DNA of 12,143 nt from Irineochytrium annulatum (GCA_027600665.1 JADGJL010000914.1:1-12143); one strand, 5' to 3'. Numbered from the stretch's first letter, positions 1-8,821 are shown. The notes: a model not told the origin generated them from the letters alone. Numbers and translations: made by a program.

Positions 1-2
1 GG

Positions 3-332
3 GTAGGGGGTGCCGGGGCGGCCGCGAAGGAGAGGGAGAAGACGGCGGCTAATAGGCTGGCGCAGCATGACCCGGCTATGGCGAACGCGTTTGCGAAGTT
101 GGAGTGGATGGTTGGCTTTATTGCGAGTGAGTACTTTTTAAGAGAGTGGCTTTTTTTGTAGCGACTAATATTGTCGACAGAGCAAACACATTCGTCCCCA
201 CCTTGCCCGGCGTTGGCAATTGCAGCCATGAAGATGATCCGGCGCGTCTCGAACATGGTCGACCCGGACGCGACGAATATGTCTTGGCAGGAGAATCTTG
301 GGGAGCTGGAGTCGAGGCTCGAGTATTGTTAG
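3..332 (+). CDS. 3' end of an unrecognised gene, two exons
   Basis: The window opens inside a coding exon (frame from base 3) rich in Ala, Lys and Glu. It leads to a GTGAGT donor at 127. Splicing to TTGCAG ending at 225 gives a 99-bp intron, and the second exon (226-332) adds about 35 residues before TAG at 330-332. The joined C-terminus is hydrophilic and helix-prone, ending in SRLEYC, and could be coiled-coil. An alternative acceptor, CAG at 187-189 or nearby, gives a much shorter tail, so I prefer TTGCAG. The start and most of the protein lie outside the window. I recognise no domain and cannot assign a function. Confidence 0.5.
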
Positions 333-522
333 TACAAGGCGTTGCGTCGTTGTGGAACATAATCATTGATCACATTGGGCAGCCTACGGCCGACAGCAGA
401 CTGCAGTTAAAAGCGGTCTTAGCCCCCCATTTTCAAGCAAGGTTGGAGTGTCAGCCTTTTTCTTGAAAGTAAGAGTCACAGGATTCCAAGGCAAAGTCTA
501 ACATTTGCAATAGCTTCTTCAA

Positions 523-1201
523 ATGAAGAAGAAAAAGGATAACAAATCTGTTGTCGCCAGTTCCGTGACGCTTACCTCTGAGGTAGGGATATTTTGCGTC
601 AAAAGCCGCTTATTCAGTTTTTCCGCAGGACTCTTTAGTGAAAGACATGACGGCGGTAAAACACGACCTTGAAGATGTCGTCGCCAGCATTGAGGACATC
701 TGGTTTCAGGTCGAGCCCCACGTGGAGCGTATCGTCGTCAAGCCATCCTCATCCAATGTTGAGAAGTATACAGACGTATGTTTCTTTCCTCGAGGCGCGC
801 CGACGCTAACAAGGATTTCGGATGTCTCAGGAGGTCCTCGTCTCCGTCCAGTCTGGAAGCCTAGTCCTGACGCGCAAAGAGCTTCTCTGGAACTCAACGC
901 GCGCAACGCACCCGTCGTCCTTCGACAACGAGCCCGGCGTCCGTGTGCTGCATGCGTCCATTGTCCGGTTCACCTACGGCCGCATGGACGACAACCCGGC
1001 GTCCAGAAGCAATAACAACAATAACGGCAACGGCGGCGCGGGGGGGCCGGCACGTCCCTCCCGCCGCCCTCCGCCGACGCGCCGACTTTGCCGAGGGAGC
1101 GCTTCACCGCCTTCCCTGAGGGCGGCAGCTGGCCTTGTGAGGAGGTCGACGACTTCCGGCTTGGCACGACGGAGGTGGCGGACGAAGAGGTCGAGGCGTA
1201 G
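523..1201 (+). CDS. Unrecognised protein, three exons, G-run frameshift in last exon
   Basis: ATG at 523 starts a Lys-rich N-terminus (MKKKKDNKSV). Intron 1 is 583-628 (GTAGGG...CGCAG, 46 bp) and intron 2 is 776-830 (GTATGT...CTCAG, 55 bp, with a CTAAC branch-like site at 806-810). Both are phase 0. The joined protein has an acidic helical stretch (DLEDVVASIEDIWFQVEPHV), then a beta-rich part (EVLVSVQSGSLVLTRKELLW), then an Asn run coded by AAC/AAT repeats at 1011-1031. After a run of seven G at 1040-1046 the annotated frame becomes Arg/Pro-rich to TAG at 1208. The frame reached by one extra G instead reads an ordinary acidic tail (RFTAFPEGGSWPCEEVDDFR) to TAG at 1199-1201. I therefore suspect an assembly error or a real one-base deletion. 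It is convergent with the next gene. No family recognised. Confidence 0.6.
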
Positions 1202-1353
1202 GAGTTAGTAGGGGAGAGAATAGAATCTTCGCCGTCGGCGTCAAGCGATTCTGCAAGGGGTATCACGCTAACGGGCGAGGTTTCTAATGGCCCAACGTTT
1301 GGCTCTACTGTTCACAATCGTTAGCAACAAAAAAACGAGCAAAGTTGGTCAAA

Positions 1354-2855
1354 CTACTGACAGTTCTCTATGGCAGGTCTAGCAATGCAGTCTCTCGCTA
1401 GGGCTCGCTTCCCCTCGTCCATCATCTGACAAATGACGGCGCACACTCTTTTGTACATGATTTCCGCCTCCTTCTCTTCCTCGATAATCTGCTGCGGATC
1501 GACCTTCCCAATATCGAGCTGCGGCAAGGACGTCTGGTGGGCATGCGCCCAAGAGTCCACCGCGCTAACAATATTCGCATCAAGATTCTCGATCTCCTCG
1601 ATCTCCAGGTCCGACTCGTCGCTCAAATGTCCGGCCGCGCCGCCGGCACGCCCAACTCCGACGAGAGCACCCGACACGACGCCCTCGACCGCATCCGACA
1701 AAATCCCTAGCCGGTCCCCGACGACGACGGCCCGCGAGAGGACAGCTATCCGCCGTTTCATCTCATCCATCCGTCGCGACTGGTCCCGAATCGTGGCCTC
1801 AAGCGACGAGTTTACGGCGAGCAGAGACTCGTTCGCGATCTCAAGATCGAGAATCTTCCGAACAGCCTTCTCGTTCACTTGACTCTCGGCGCCAGCAGAA
1901 GTTGGCGGTGGCTTTTGGGGAAGCTGTACCCGCACCCGGACAGGCGCCGGCGCTGGTGACGGAGCCGAGCGATCAGATTCTTGGTAGAAGTTAGAATTTA
2001 AGGACTGCGGAATAAGGTTGCTGGCGCTGCTGGTGTTGATAATCCGCTGCTGTTGCTGTTGATGCTTTAGTGGCTGCTGCTGTTGTGGTTGCTGATTGCT
2101 TTCGGGTTCTCCACCTCCGGCGACTCCCCTCGTCACGCTGATCGCACCTCCCATCGGCAGCTTCACCTTCAGATAAAAACAAAGGCAGATCAAGGGAAGC
2201 TGCATTAAAAACAGATCGTCCGGCAATGAGAACCGCCTCTGCGAGGCGAGAGAAAGGATGATCATGGTCAAGGGTATTTGAGCGGCCGCGATGGAGATCG
2301 ACGGATGCGAATGTGATGGTCGGGAGGGCTTCCAACAACGACCAGGGTGCGTTACCGGTTAACTCCGGTCAATTTTCGGGCGACGCCGCCAGCGCCCATC
2401 GCGGCCCATCGCCCGTCCAGAAAGCAGAGAGAAAGGGAGAAGAGCATGCAGACGGTACTCACCTTGATCGGCGTCTTCTTCGTTGACACGATACCGCCCG
2501 CAATCCCTTCACTCTGGCGAGGGGCCGCCTGGTTGCTAAAACCGTCCACAGCCGTCGACCCGCCGCTCGAGTCCGAAGACAGGCTTGACGCCGCCGACGC
2601 CAGGGCCGCCCGCGTCGGGGTCGTGGTCGCGCCTAGGACCCTTGTCGGCGTGAACATTGGCTGCTGGGGGTAGAGCTGAGGCTGGGGCGGTCCGGCGACG
2701 CCAATGCCGGACGACGGCGCAAGTCCGGCACCGCCCTTCCCGTACCCCATCATCTGCGGTCCTCCAGTCCCTCCGCGCGCGGAACCGATGCCGCCGGGGC
2801 CAAAGTTCCCCGCCGAGCCGGTAGCGCTGGTAACTCCAACATATCTCGCCATCAT
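1354..2855 (-). CDS. Q/P/G-rich fungal coiled-coil protein, two or more exons
   Basis: Exon 1 (2855-2463) starts at ATG 2855 and codes 131 residues rich in Gly, Pro, Ala and Ser, ending TKKTPIK before a GTGAGT donor at 2462. The preferred acceptor is the pyrimidine-rich tract ending in GAAG at 2167, so exon 2 is 2166-1354 (270 residues) and the whole protein about 401. Exon 2 has Gln runs (about residues 150-180), a Pro-rich stretch, then a coiled coil with KILDLEIANESLLAVNSSLE. From memory this resembles a motif (DLEI-N-SLLAIN-LE) in conserved fungal proteins of unknown function. A second acidic helical segment ends the protein (VDPQQIIEEEKEAEIMYKRV). The intron would be 296 bp, long for this locus. 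Other in-phase acceptors at about 2245 and 2332 would add residues, some of them hydrophobic. The start could also lie further upstream. Confidence 0.65.
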
Positions 2856-3280
2856 TGTCAGGTGTCCAGGCGCCGGTGTTGGGATGACGACCAGCCCGGG
2901 CCGGGCCGATGCGACGAAGCAGGCTATGGGGTGCTGTGGGGGAGTCCCGTCGCTGGTGCGCTGGCAGGAGTCGTTGTCCAGCGACCCTCAAACAACAGCG
3001 AAATTCTGCGACACGTCGACCAGATTCCATGTCGTTGGCGGCGTCGCTGGCTAAACAAACAGCTCCGCCTTGAGCTGATGACGGCGATGACGGCCAATGA
3101 CGACGACGGCGTTCCCGATGTCGAGGCCGTCACAGGGCCGCATGGACGCGTCCAACGGCATCGCGTGAAAGTTGGCTGAGCTCTCCCTATTTCGAGCAAC
3201 GTACGTGAAGCTGACAGTCTGTCCATATTTATCTTAACTCAGCAAGAAACTTGGCAAGTGTTACGCCCTAAACCATAGGT
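2856..3280. other. Upstream region of the coiled-coil gene, with an in-frame upstream ORF
   Basis: This 425-bp gap separates the methyltransferase stop from the start chosen for the next minus-strand gene. It should hold that gene's promoter and 5' leader. On the minus strand an ATG at 3161 opens a 36-codon frame ending at TAG 3053-3051. It is in the same frame as ATG 2855, and only one further stop (TGA at about 3000) lies between. It may be a leader peptide ORF or a first exon. No TATA box is obvious. Confidence 0.35.
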
Positions 3281-4428
3281 TTAACGAAGCTCATCTCCTA
3301 GTGGAACGAGCTTTACCTCCCAAACCTCCAATTCCTTCACCCTCTCATATCCAAACACCCTCTGCGGCGCATTCTCCATCGCCATCTTCCGAACGGCTAT
3401 TCGACACCCTTCCCTGTCCTCCCTATCCGCATTTAAGGCCTCAACCGTGTCTATGAAGAAATCCCACGCCGGGGCGCGAGCCTCCTGCTCACCCAACGTA
3501 AACTGCACGCGCCTCTCGAGCGAGACTATCAATGTTCGAGATCTAAACGCTATAGACGTAGCCTCAGACGGCGGCGTCAACCGAAGGAGCGACCACAGCC
3601 GCTTAACGAGGGCGAGCGTCACTGAGTCGACGTAGATGAGATCTGCCGCGAGGATGAGCGTGCAGTGGTCGCGGAACAGCCGTAAGGTCGTGGCATCCCA
3701 CCCTTCACGCAATGCATCGTCCGGCGCCCAAAGCGGGTGCGTGTCATCCGTCAGATCCAATGCTTTTACATCCATCACGCACCCGTCGTTAAAACTGTCG
3801 GCGTTTACCCGCTTGTTCTCTTCAAGGAGCGACAATAGTGGCGGGAGGTCGGTCGCTATCGCGTGGATAGGGGTGGGAGATGTCAACAAGAGCGAAAGAG
3901 ACGCCAGGCCCGTGCCGGCGCCAAGCTCAAGGACGACGGGAGCAGATGGTGAGGTGGCTGACGCGGCTAGGCTCGAAGGCGTCAAATAACCGTCACGCAC
4001 GTGCAGGAGATGGTCGACCATCAGCAGGGCGCCACGCCAAACCTAGGTGAGTCTGAAAACACAGAAGTCGCATTTGTTCAAATTACCTGGAAGCCTACGT
4101 CCTCCAGAGGCGTCGCCATCCGATGGCGAATAACGACCTCCACTTCCCCATGCCCATCGCCGTCGGTTTCTTGTTCTGTCTCCCTATTTCCGCCGCCGAC
4201 ATCGGCCTGCAGAATCGCGAAGCGCGTGGTCCGGAGGTCCCTGGACGTGGGCTCCGGATCTGGGACGAGGTGCACATCCGACAGCACTAGGCCATCGTCA
4301 TGACCATCGTCACGATCACATTTGGTACTGTCGTCATCGTCCACACCGCTGGGCGAGAGCGAACGCGCGGGTTGTCGATGGGCCGGTGCAGGCCTTGGTA
4401 CTGGTGAGGTGTCGTTGGCGCGCTTCAT
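3281..4428 (-). CDS. METTL22: METTL22-type protein-lysine methyltransferase
   Basis: Exon 1 is 4428-4087 (114 residues) and exon 2 is 4042-3281 (253 residues plus stop), joined in phase 0 over a 44-bp intron (GTAATT...CCTAG). The predicted protein is 367 residues; human METTL22 is about 404. The splice rebuilds the family signature RHRMATPLEDVGFQ-VWRGALL, which spans the junction. It is followed by SAM-binding motif I LELGAGTG (about residues 152-159), an acidic ATDL end of the next strand (about 178-181), the LILAADLIYVD segment (about 243-253) and LIVSLERR (about 285-292). The fold is a class I seven-beta-strand methyltransferase. Human METTL22 methylates a lysine of the DNA-replication and repair protein KIN17; that this fungal protein does the same is inference. 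The N-terminal 90 residues are acidic and low-complexity, and the frame is intact. Confidence 0.93.
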
Positions 4429-4496
4429 GTTTGACGACTTTCAATTAAGAAAGTGAGTTTAAGGGATGTGATGAACATCATGCATTAGACGGAGCG

Positions 4497-4503
4497 TATA
4501 TAT
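4497..4503 (-). promoter_or_regulatory. TATA-like element upstream of METTL22
   Basis: An alternating TATATAT lies about 70 bp upstream of the methyltransferase ATG at 4428, at a believable distance for a TATA box. This is position and composition only. The rest of 4429-4726 is AT-richer than the genes, and I see no coding signal in it: the one minus-strand frame of 67 codons (4520-4723) has no recognisable features. Confidence 0.3.
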
Positions 4504-4726
4504 TTCAATCGTCGACTCCTCAATACGAACCCGAAACTGTTATGCTTAAACTTTTGCTGTGGGATGGACCTTTGCGTGATCTGGATTTCGCCGTCGTAAT
4601 CCACTTTCTTCCCTTCATATTTGGCTGGGCTCGCTGGTGGGAGATGAAGGACACAAATGAACAGGTCGACAGGAACCGATCAAACTCTTCAGAATCATTA
4701 ACACCAAATTGAGAACTCAGCACAAA

Positions 4727-4797
4727 GCGTCGTTAGTTAAGTGGTATAATAAGCGCCTTCCAAGCACTAGTGCCGGGTTCGATTCCCGGACGACGCA
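4727..4797 (+). tRNA. tRNA-Gly (anticodon TCC)
   Basis: The acceptor stem GCGTCGT (4727-4733) pairs fully with ACGACGC (4790-4796), with discriminator A at 4797. The D stem GTTA (4736-4739) pairs with TAAT (4747-4750) around a loop containing GG. The anticodon loop CTTCCAA (4757-4763) carries TCC at 4759-4761, which reads GGA glycine codons. The T stem CCGGG/CCCGG encloses TTCGATT. The internal Pol III A box (TAGTTAAGTGG, 4734-4744) and B box (GGTTCGATTCC, 4776-4786) are both present, and there is no intron. The anticodon stem AGCGC/GCACT has one mismatch, C4754 opposite A4766. It lies between the methyltransferase gene and the mobile-element cluster. Confidence 0.93.
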
Positions 4798-4818
4798 CTC
4801 AATAATGCTCTTCTGGTC

Positions 4819-4822
4819 TTTT
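4819..4822 (+). terminator. Pol III T-run terminator of the tRNA gene
   Basis: TTTT is the first run of four T after the tRNA, 22 bases past its 3' end. That is a normal place and minimal length for RNA polymerase III termination. Confidence 0.6.
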
Positions 4823-5240
4823 GCTCGTTCACTCGCCGCTTGAGCAATTTGCCATATTGTAATTTCACTCAAGCCACCTCTTTTATAACTTTACCTTCTT
4901 CGCCCCGTATTCGCCCAAAACATCGCGATCAGTTGGAACAACTTGCAGAACCTAACTAAAAGTCATCAAACCAGCTTCGTGCTTCGAATGAACTTGCGGA
5001 AGAACCAGGTTCCAGTGAATATGCTTTTCACAAAGGAGGCTGGTTGTCAGTTCGGAAAGGCACATATATATTTAGTAGACGACAATTTCTTTACGCCCGT
5101 TTATTGAAAAACAAGCATAGGAGCGAAATCAAAAAAAAGGGAATACTTTTAGTGGCTGGTCCAAGTAGAATCCTAGACAATGTTTTCCGAGGAAACGCCA
5201 ATGAGAAAAAGGCGATGTTGGATTTCATCCGGGATTTTTC
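4823..5240. other. Non-coding stretch before the transposase remnant
   Basis: A plus-strand frame is open from about 5044, but it has no ATG before 5215 and its translation up to there looks random. I see no gene, RNA or clear terminal inverted repeat here. The left end of the Harbinger element should lie in this stretch, but I could not place it. Confidence 0.4.
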
Positions 5241-6289
5241 ATGTCTTCAAAGTCCAAGGTCGTCGATGTCGAATTTCTCAAAATCATCTGGGAAAATCCC
5301 GAAAATGGAAAGGCCCAACAAAGACGCCGCCATCGCTGCCGTCATCACAACGGTTGGCGCTGTCGTCGCTGCCGCCGTTGCCAGCCCTGTTGCGGTCTCC
5401 GTGGTGCTGGAGGGCCGTGATGGGAGATCATTTCGTGCACCCAACACCAGAAAGCATTCCATGAGGGTATTGCAGTTCCCGATCGCACAAGCTTCATGGG
5501 AGTTTGACGAAGCCTGGTATATCGACAAGCTTCGCTGCAACAAAACCTCCTTCGGCCAAATTGTCAGGCTATGTGAGGCGAATTGGGATCATCAGATAAA
5601 CAACTTGGGGCAGAACACTCTCTTTTACACCGACCATCGACTTGCAGTGACATTGCACTATTTTACGCACGGAGGCTCCATTTCTGATTCAGCAACCATC
5701 TTCGGAATGAGCAAAAGCTCAGCAGTTCGATTCATTTGGCAAATAATCGATGTTCTTGTGCGCGTACAACACGATCACATTCGTTTACCGACATCCGATG
5801 AGTGGCCAACTTTGGAAGCAGGCTTTCGTGCTATATGTGGTTTTCCAAATGCAACTTTGGCAGTTGACGGCACTTTATTTGACGCCGTACCCAATTGACG
5901 AGAACATGCATCGTGATGAGCGGAACTACAACTATTTGCACTCAAAGTCGAGGATAACTGTTGATTGAGCTATCGGCATTTTGAAAAATCGTTTTCGTAT
6001 CTTCAAGAAGCCAATTAACAACAAAGCGAACGCCTTCGATGATCGCTTGGGCCTGCACCAAAGTTCTCAACTTATACAAGCCTGCTTTGTTTTGCTTAAT
6101 ATCCTAATCGACTTGCATGATAATGTTCAGATTGATGACGGAATCGGCGTCCTTAATGAGGCGGCAGCAAATGACAAGATTAGAGAGGACGCGCTGTTAA
6201 ACCCCGATGCTGAGCAAGTTGGAGGGGAGGCTGCTAAAGAACGCCGCGACTTCAAATTGGAATATTTATGGCGACAGAGATTCAACTAA
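5241..6289 (+). pseudogene. PIF/Harbinger (HARBI1-like) transposase, internally deleted
   Basis: ATG 5241 starts a good N-terminus (MSSKSKVVDVEFLKIIWENP), but the conserved body is in another frame, which has ATGs at 5215 and 5266. The body carries the N-terminal helical region, a helix-turn-helix (DSATIFGMSKSSAVRFIWQI, about 5686-5745) and the first catalytic Asp in LAVDGTLF (Asp codon 5866-5868). Directly after this the sequence jumps, with a change of frame, to LTPYPIDEN and then YNYLHSKSRITV (from about 5879). That segment normally sits just before the last catalytic Glu. The roughly 100 residues holding the second catalytic Asp are missing. The Glu position reads Asp and is followed by TGA at 5966-5968; the same frame goes on with AIGILKNRFRIF to TAA at 6287-6289. 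Intact members cut and paste DNA with 3-bp target duplications. This copy cannot encode a working enzyme. Confidence 0.88.
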
Positions 6290-6304
6290 TATGGTGGCAA
6301 AACA

Positions 6305-6322
6305 TTTATTTACAAAAATAAA
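6305..6322. promoter_or_regulatory. Back-to-back poly(A) signals of convergent genes
   Basis: AATAAA on the plus strand at 6317-6322 follows the transposase stop by 28 bases. AATAAA on the minus strand (TTTATT at 6305-6310) follows the Myb-type stop at 6335 by 25 bases. The 18-bp block therefore carries a signal for each of the two genes that run into each other. Function is inferred from motif and position. Confidence 0.6.
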
Positions 6323-6334
6323 GGCAGTCTAAAT

Positions 6335-7646
6335 TCATCCCAACTTCTTTAACAAGAGCTCTAGTAGCGACGCCACATTTTCATTTGATTTCTTATTCTG
6401 ACCAATAAGCTCTTCGAGCTGCCCAGCTGTCCTCTCCAATTGCCCATTTGCCTGCTGCTGTAAACCCACAAGGACATCCAGCTTACTTTCTGATGAAGTT
6501 GACTGCCCAAATGCCCTCTCCATTGAACTACCAAGTTCCCTGCCCAACACCCCAACCCACCCGACAGTGCCGATGCCACAATTTCCATACCTGTCTCCTT
6601 CTTCGAAGATGATGCTGAGCTACGAGTTGCTGAGGCAGTCGAAGTTGAAGTAACAGTTGACGTCGATAAGGCGGGGGAGTTCAATCGCGACCGCTTATTC
6701 GGCCCCTCCAAGTCTGACCCGACTCATGCTCCCTATCATCGGCCTCAGTATCCAGAGCAGCGACCCCGCAACCTCCATCCCCAAACAGCTTGTGACCCTC
6801 GCCTTCCCTCACCCCAAAATGTGCCACCAACTCATCCCAATACGGCAGACGAGGTCCCCTTTTCTTGTTCCCAGTTTCCTTGTCCTTCTCCACCTCCGCG
6901 CAAAAATAAGACCGTAACGCCTTATGCTTGTCGCGCACCTGATCCTTCGTGAGTTTCACATAGTTCCTCGTCCCCACATCCAAAGCGACGTCCTCCCACG
7001 CTTTACCAATGCTCCTCTTGTCGGTGGTGCTGACGAAAGCGTCACGGCGGCGGTCCCTTGACTGCAAAAGATCCACAACCATCTGTGTTGACCATGACAA
7101 AGAGCTCGGCCCCCCCTCCCCCAACGGGTTCTTTGGCAGGCGCCCACGCCTCTTTGGGATGGCCCTCCCGTCCACACCGTCGGTAGCGACTCCAGCCTTG
7201 CGACCTCCCTGTGACTTCGTAGCGGATGCAGAAATGGAGGCGGATACAGGGGCGGAGGCGGGTGTCGGCGGACTGGGCGGCATCCCAGCCAACGCGGAGG
7301 CCCGTGCCACGAACGCGCTCATGAACAGATCGGCGTGGAGGCCGCTGTCGTTCAAAAAGGACGGCGGGGCGACTGGCAGGCGCGCTGGCAGACTCCATTG
7401 CTGCTGCTGCTGGTACAGGTGCTGCTGATGGAGGCCGGGGGGCAAACTGGGGGCAAGGCCAGGTTGGACGCCGACGCCGGGAGGGTTCCAAGGACGGGGC
7501 AGTGGCGGCGACTGCTGACCATCCAAAGCGCCATACGCCCGGATGTTAGCAAGGCAATGTTGCACGCCACTCAAGGAGACTAACTGGTGCGGCTCAGGTG
7601 GACGGGGAGGCGGTGGTACGTGGGCCGGAGGCGGGGGCAGTTGCAT
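6335..7646 (-). pseudogene. Myb/SANT-like DNA-binding protein of a Harbinger-type element, two frameshifts
   Basis: ATG at 7646 starts a Pro/Gln-rich N-terminus. An AT-hook-like KRRGRLPKN follows at residues 165-173, then a Myb/SANT-like trihelical domain at about 184-277: SWSTQMVVDLLQSR, KAWEDVALDVG, KLTKDQVRDKHKALRSYF and PYWDELVAHFG. The first frame would stop at 6683-6681 (321 residues). Sense continues in a second frame from about 6718 (EGPNKRSRLNSPAL) and a third from about 6550 (LGRELGSSMERAFGQ), ending in a coiled-coil Leu-rich tail (ENVASLLELLLKKLG). Each change needs one more G on the coding strand, at 6718-6720 and at 6550-6553. Harbinger elements commonly encode such a protein beside the transposase, where it binds element ends and aids nuclear import. 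I could not exclude that small introns cause the frame changes. The open frame upstream of 7646 looks accidental. Confidence 0.8.
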
Positions 7647-8056
7647 TGGGATGGAGAGCAAAATGGTGGGAGTGGCGAGCAGCAACCATTTGCGGCGACA
7701 ATTTCGTGCACAATGATTGGCTGTTTCTGGGTTTTCAGGCAACCGACATGGACCACAGATATGTCGGACTTCTCGGTGATTTTTTACGTCGGATTCTACT
7801 TGGACCAGCCTTTTAACAAAGAGGTGTTGTTTGCGATAAAAAAAAAAAGAACTTGGGTAAAAATGCAAATACTTGCGCAAACGGCATGCACCGCAAAAGT
7901 CAATGATTGGGACATGAAAGAGAAAGAAAGGGCAGGAAAACCTAAAATCAACGTCTGCAAACAACGTCCGAAAATGTCCGAGGCGGCTGCCAACATCAAC
8001 ATTCATCACGAAATCAAATAAGATTAGAAAATAAGCTAAATGCATCAAAGAATACT
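7647..8056. other. AT-rich non-coding stretch between minus-strand ORFs
   Basis: This region is AT-richer than its neighbours and contains an A-run (about 7839-7849). A minus-strand frame happens to stay open across it. The translation is a random-looking mix of Phe, Leu and Ile, without low-complexity or domain character. It could be the promoter and leader of the Myb-type gene, or an intron joining 8057-8749 to it. Confidence 0.4.
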
Positions 8057-8749
8057 TTCCATCCCCCATCACCAACTCCCAGGTCGTCACAACACCATGC
8101 TTTGTCACCTCTGCTGACGTTGACCGTCTTGAGATGACGTGCGCGTTCCCTGGCAGCACCCCCGCCATCGGACCACTCGCCAGCTTCTCCAGGATGGCCC
8201 GCATCGACCCGGCTGCTTCTGTTTGTCCTTCTCCACCAAGTCCTTCACGAGCCCGTCGCATCAAACGCAGCATAGTGCCATCCGCGGCACATGGACGACA
8301 TGCACGGTCCAAATGGCCCCTTCCCATGCGGAATGCCGTTTGCCGTCGGCTTGGCCCAGATTGGCATGCCGCAGAGGAGGCATCCCTGGTGAAGCTCGCC
8401 GTCGTGGCTCTTAGGGCGGCTCCGGCGCTCATGCAGCGTCTCCGCTCGGGATCGGTCAACCTGGTCGTCGTGGGGCTCGCCCGTCAGCGGCCGGAACTTG
8501 CCCCGCTCAAACTTTGCCTTAAGGTGTAGTATCCATGGCTCCCTTCCGCGTTTGTAGGCCTCCATCTTAACCAGCGCCTTGACCCGGTCTTCATACGGCA
8601 GCCGTGCCAAATTGGGGTCCTTCTCCGTTACAATAACCCCTTCTCACCCAGGAGCTTAGGGCTCGTTGTTGTGTTTGGGAGGTGCGGGCAGTTGGGTAAG
8701 GAGAGAAGAGTAAGGTCTCGGCAGTGGTGTCGCTTGTGGCCCCTTGCAT
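8057..8749 (-). pseudogene. Unrecognised short ORF, spliced or broken
   Basis: ATG at 8749 begins 34 hydrophilic residues (MQGATSDTTAETLLFSPYPT...) up to a GTGAGA donor-like site at 8647. Another frame then reads a normal-looking basic segment, EKDPNLARLPYEDRVKALVK and YKRGREPWILHLKAKFERGK, to a stop at 8245. A third frame continues with LMRRAREGLGGEGQTEAAGS and MRAILEKLASGPMAGVLPG to about 8057. Candidate acceptors in the right phase (AAG around 8577) would give a 70-bp intron for the first change. A one-base indel near the four-base run at 8637-8640 would also connect frames. The second change, near 8290, has no obvious splice sites. I recognise no family. It may be an exon of a longer element gene or an old coding remnant. 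Confidence 0.35.
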
Positions 8750-8821
8750 AATAAAAGGCCAACAAATAAGATAATGATGCCTAAGGCCTAACTTACCTTT
8801 ACAAGCACTCTGACATCACTC

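Noticed and set aside
1433..1882. Plus-strand open frame of 149 codons opposite the coiled-coil gene
   Set aside because: It is antisense to a well-supported coding exon and is Ser/Arg/Thr-rich, as expected of a shadow frame in GC-rich coding DNA.
2347..3179. Several plus- and minus-strand frames of 100-164 codons over the coiled-coil gene's first exon
   Set aside because: GC-rich sequence leaves many frames open by chance, and none shows domain character or better splice logic than the chosen model.
5044..5214. Extension of the transposase frame upstream to 5044
   Set aside because: There is no ATG, and the residues before 5215 do not resemble a transposase N-terminus.
5180..5464. Plus-strand frame of 94 codons overlapping the transposase start
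   Set aside because: It lies in the wrong frame for the conserved body and has no recognisable motif.
6657..7583. Plus-strand frames opposite the Myb-type gene
   Set aside because: They are antisense shadows of a domain-bearing minus-strand frame.
6681..8459. A single 592-codon minus-strand frame as one protein
   Set aside because: Only the part from 7646 down has domain character. The middle (7647-8056) is AT-rich with a random translation, and the first part belongs to a different reading pattern. The length is probably accidental.
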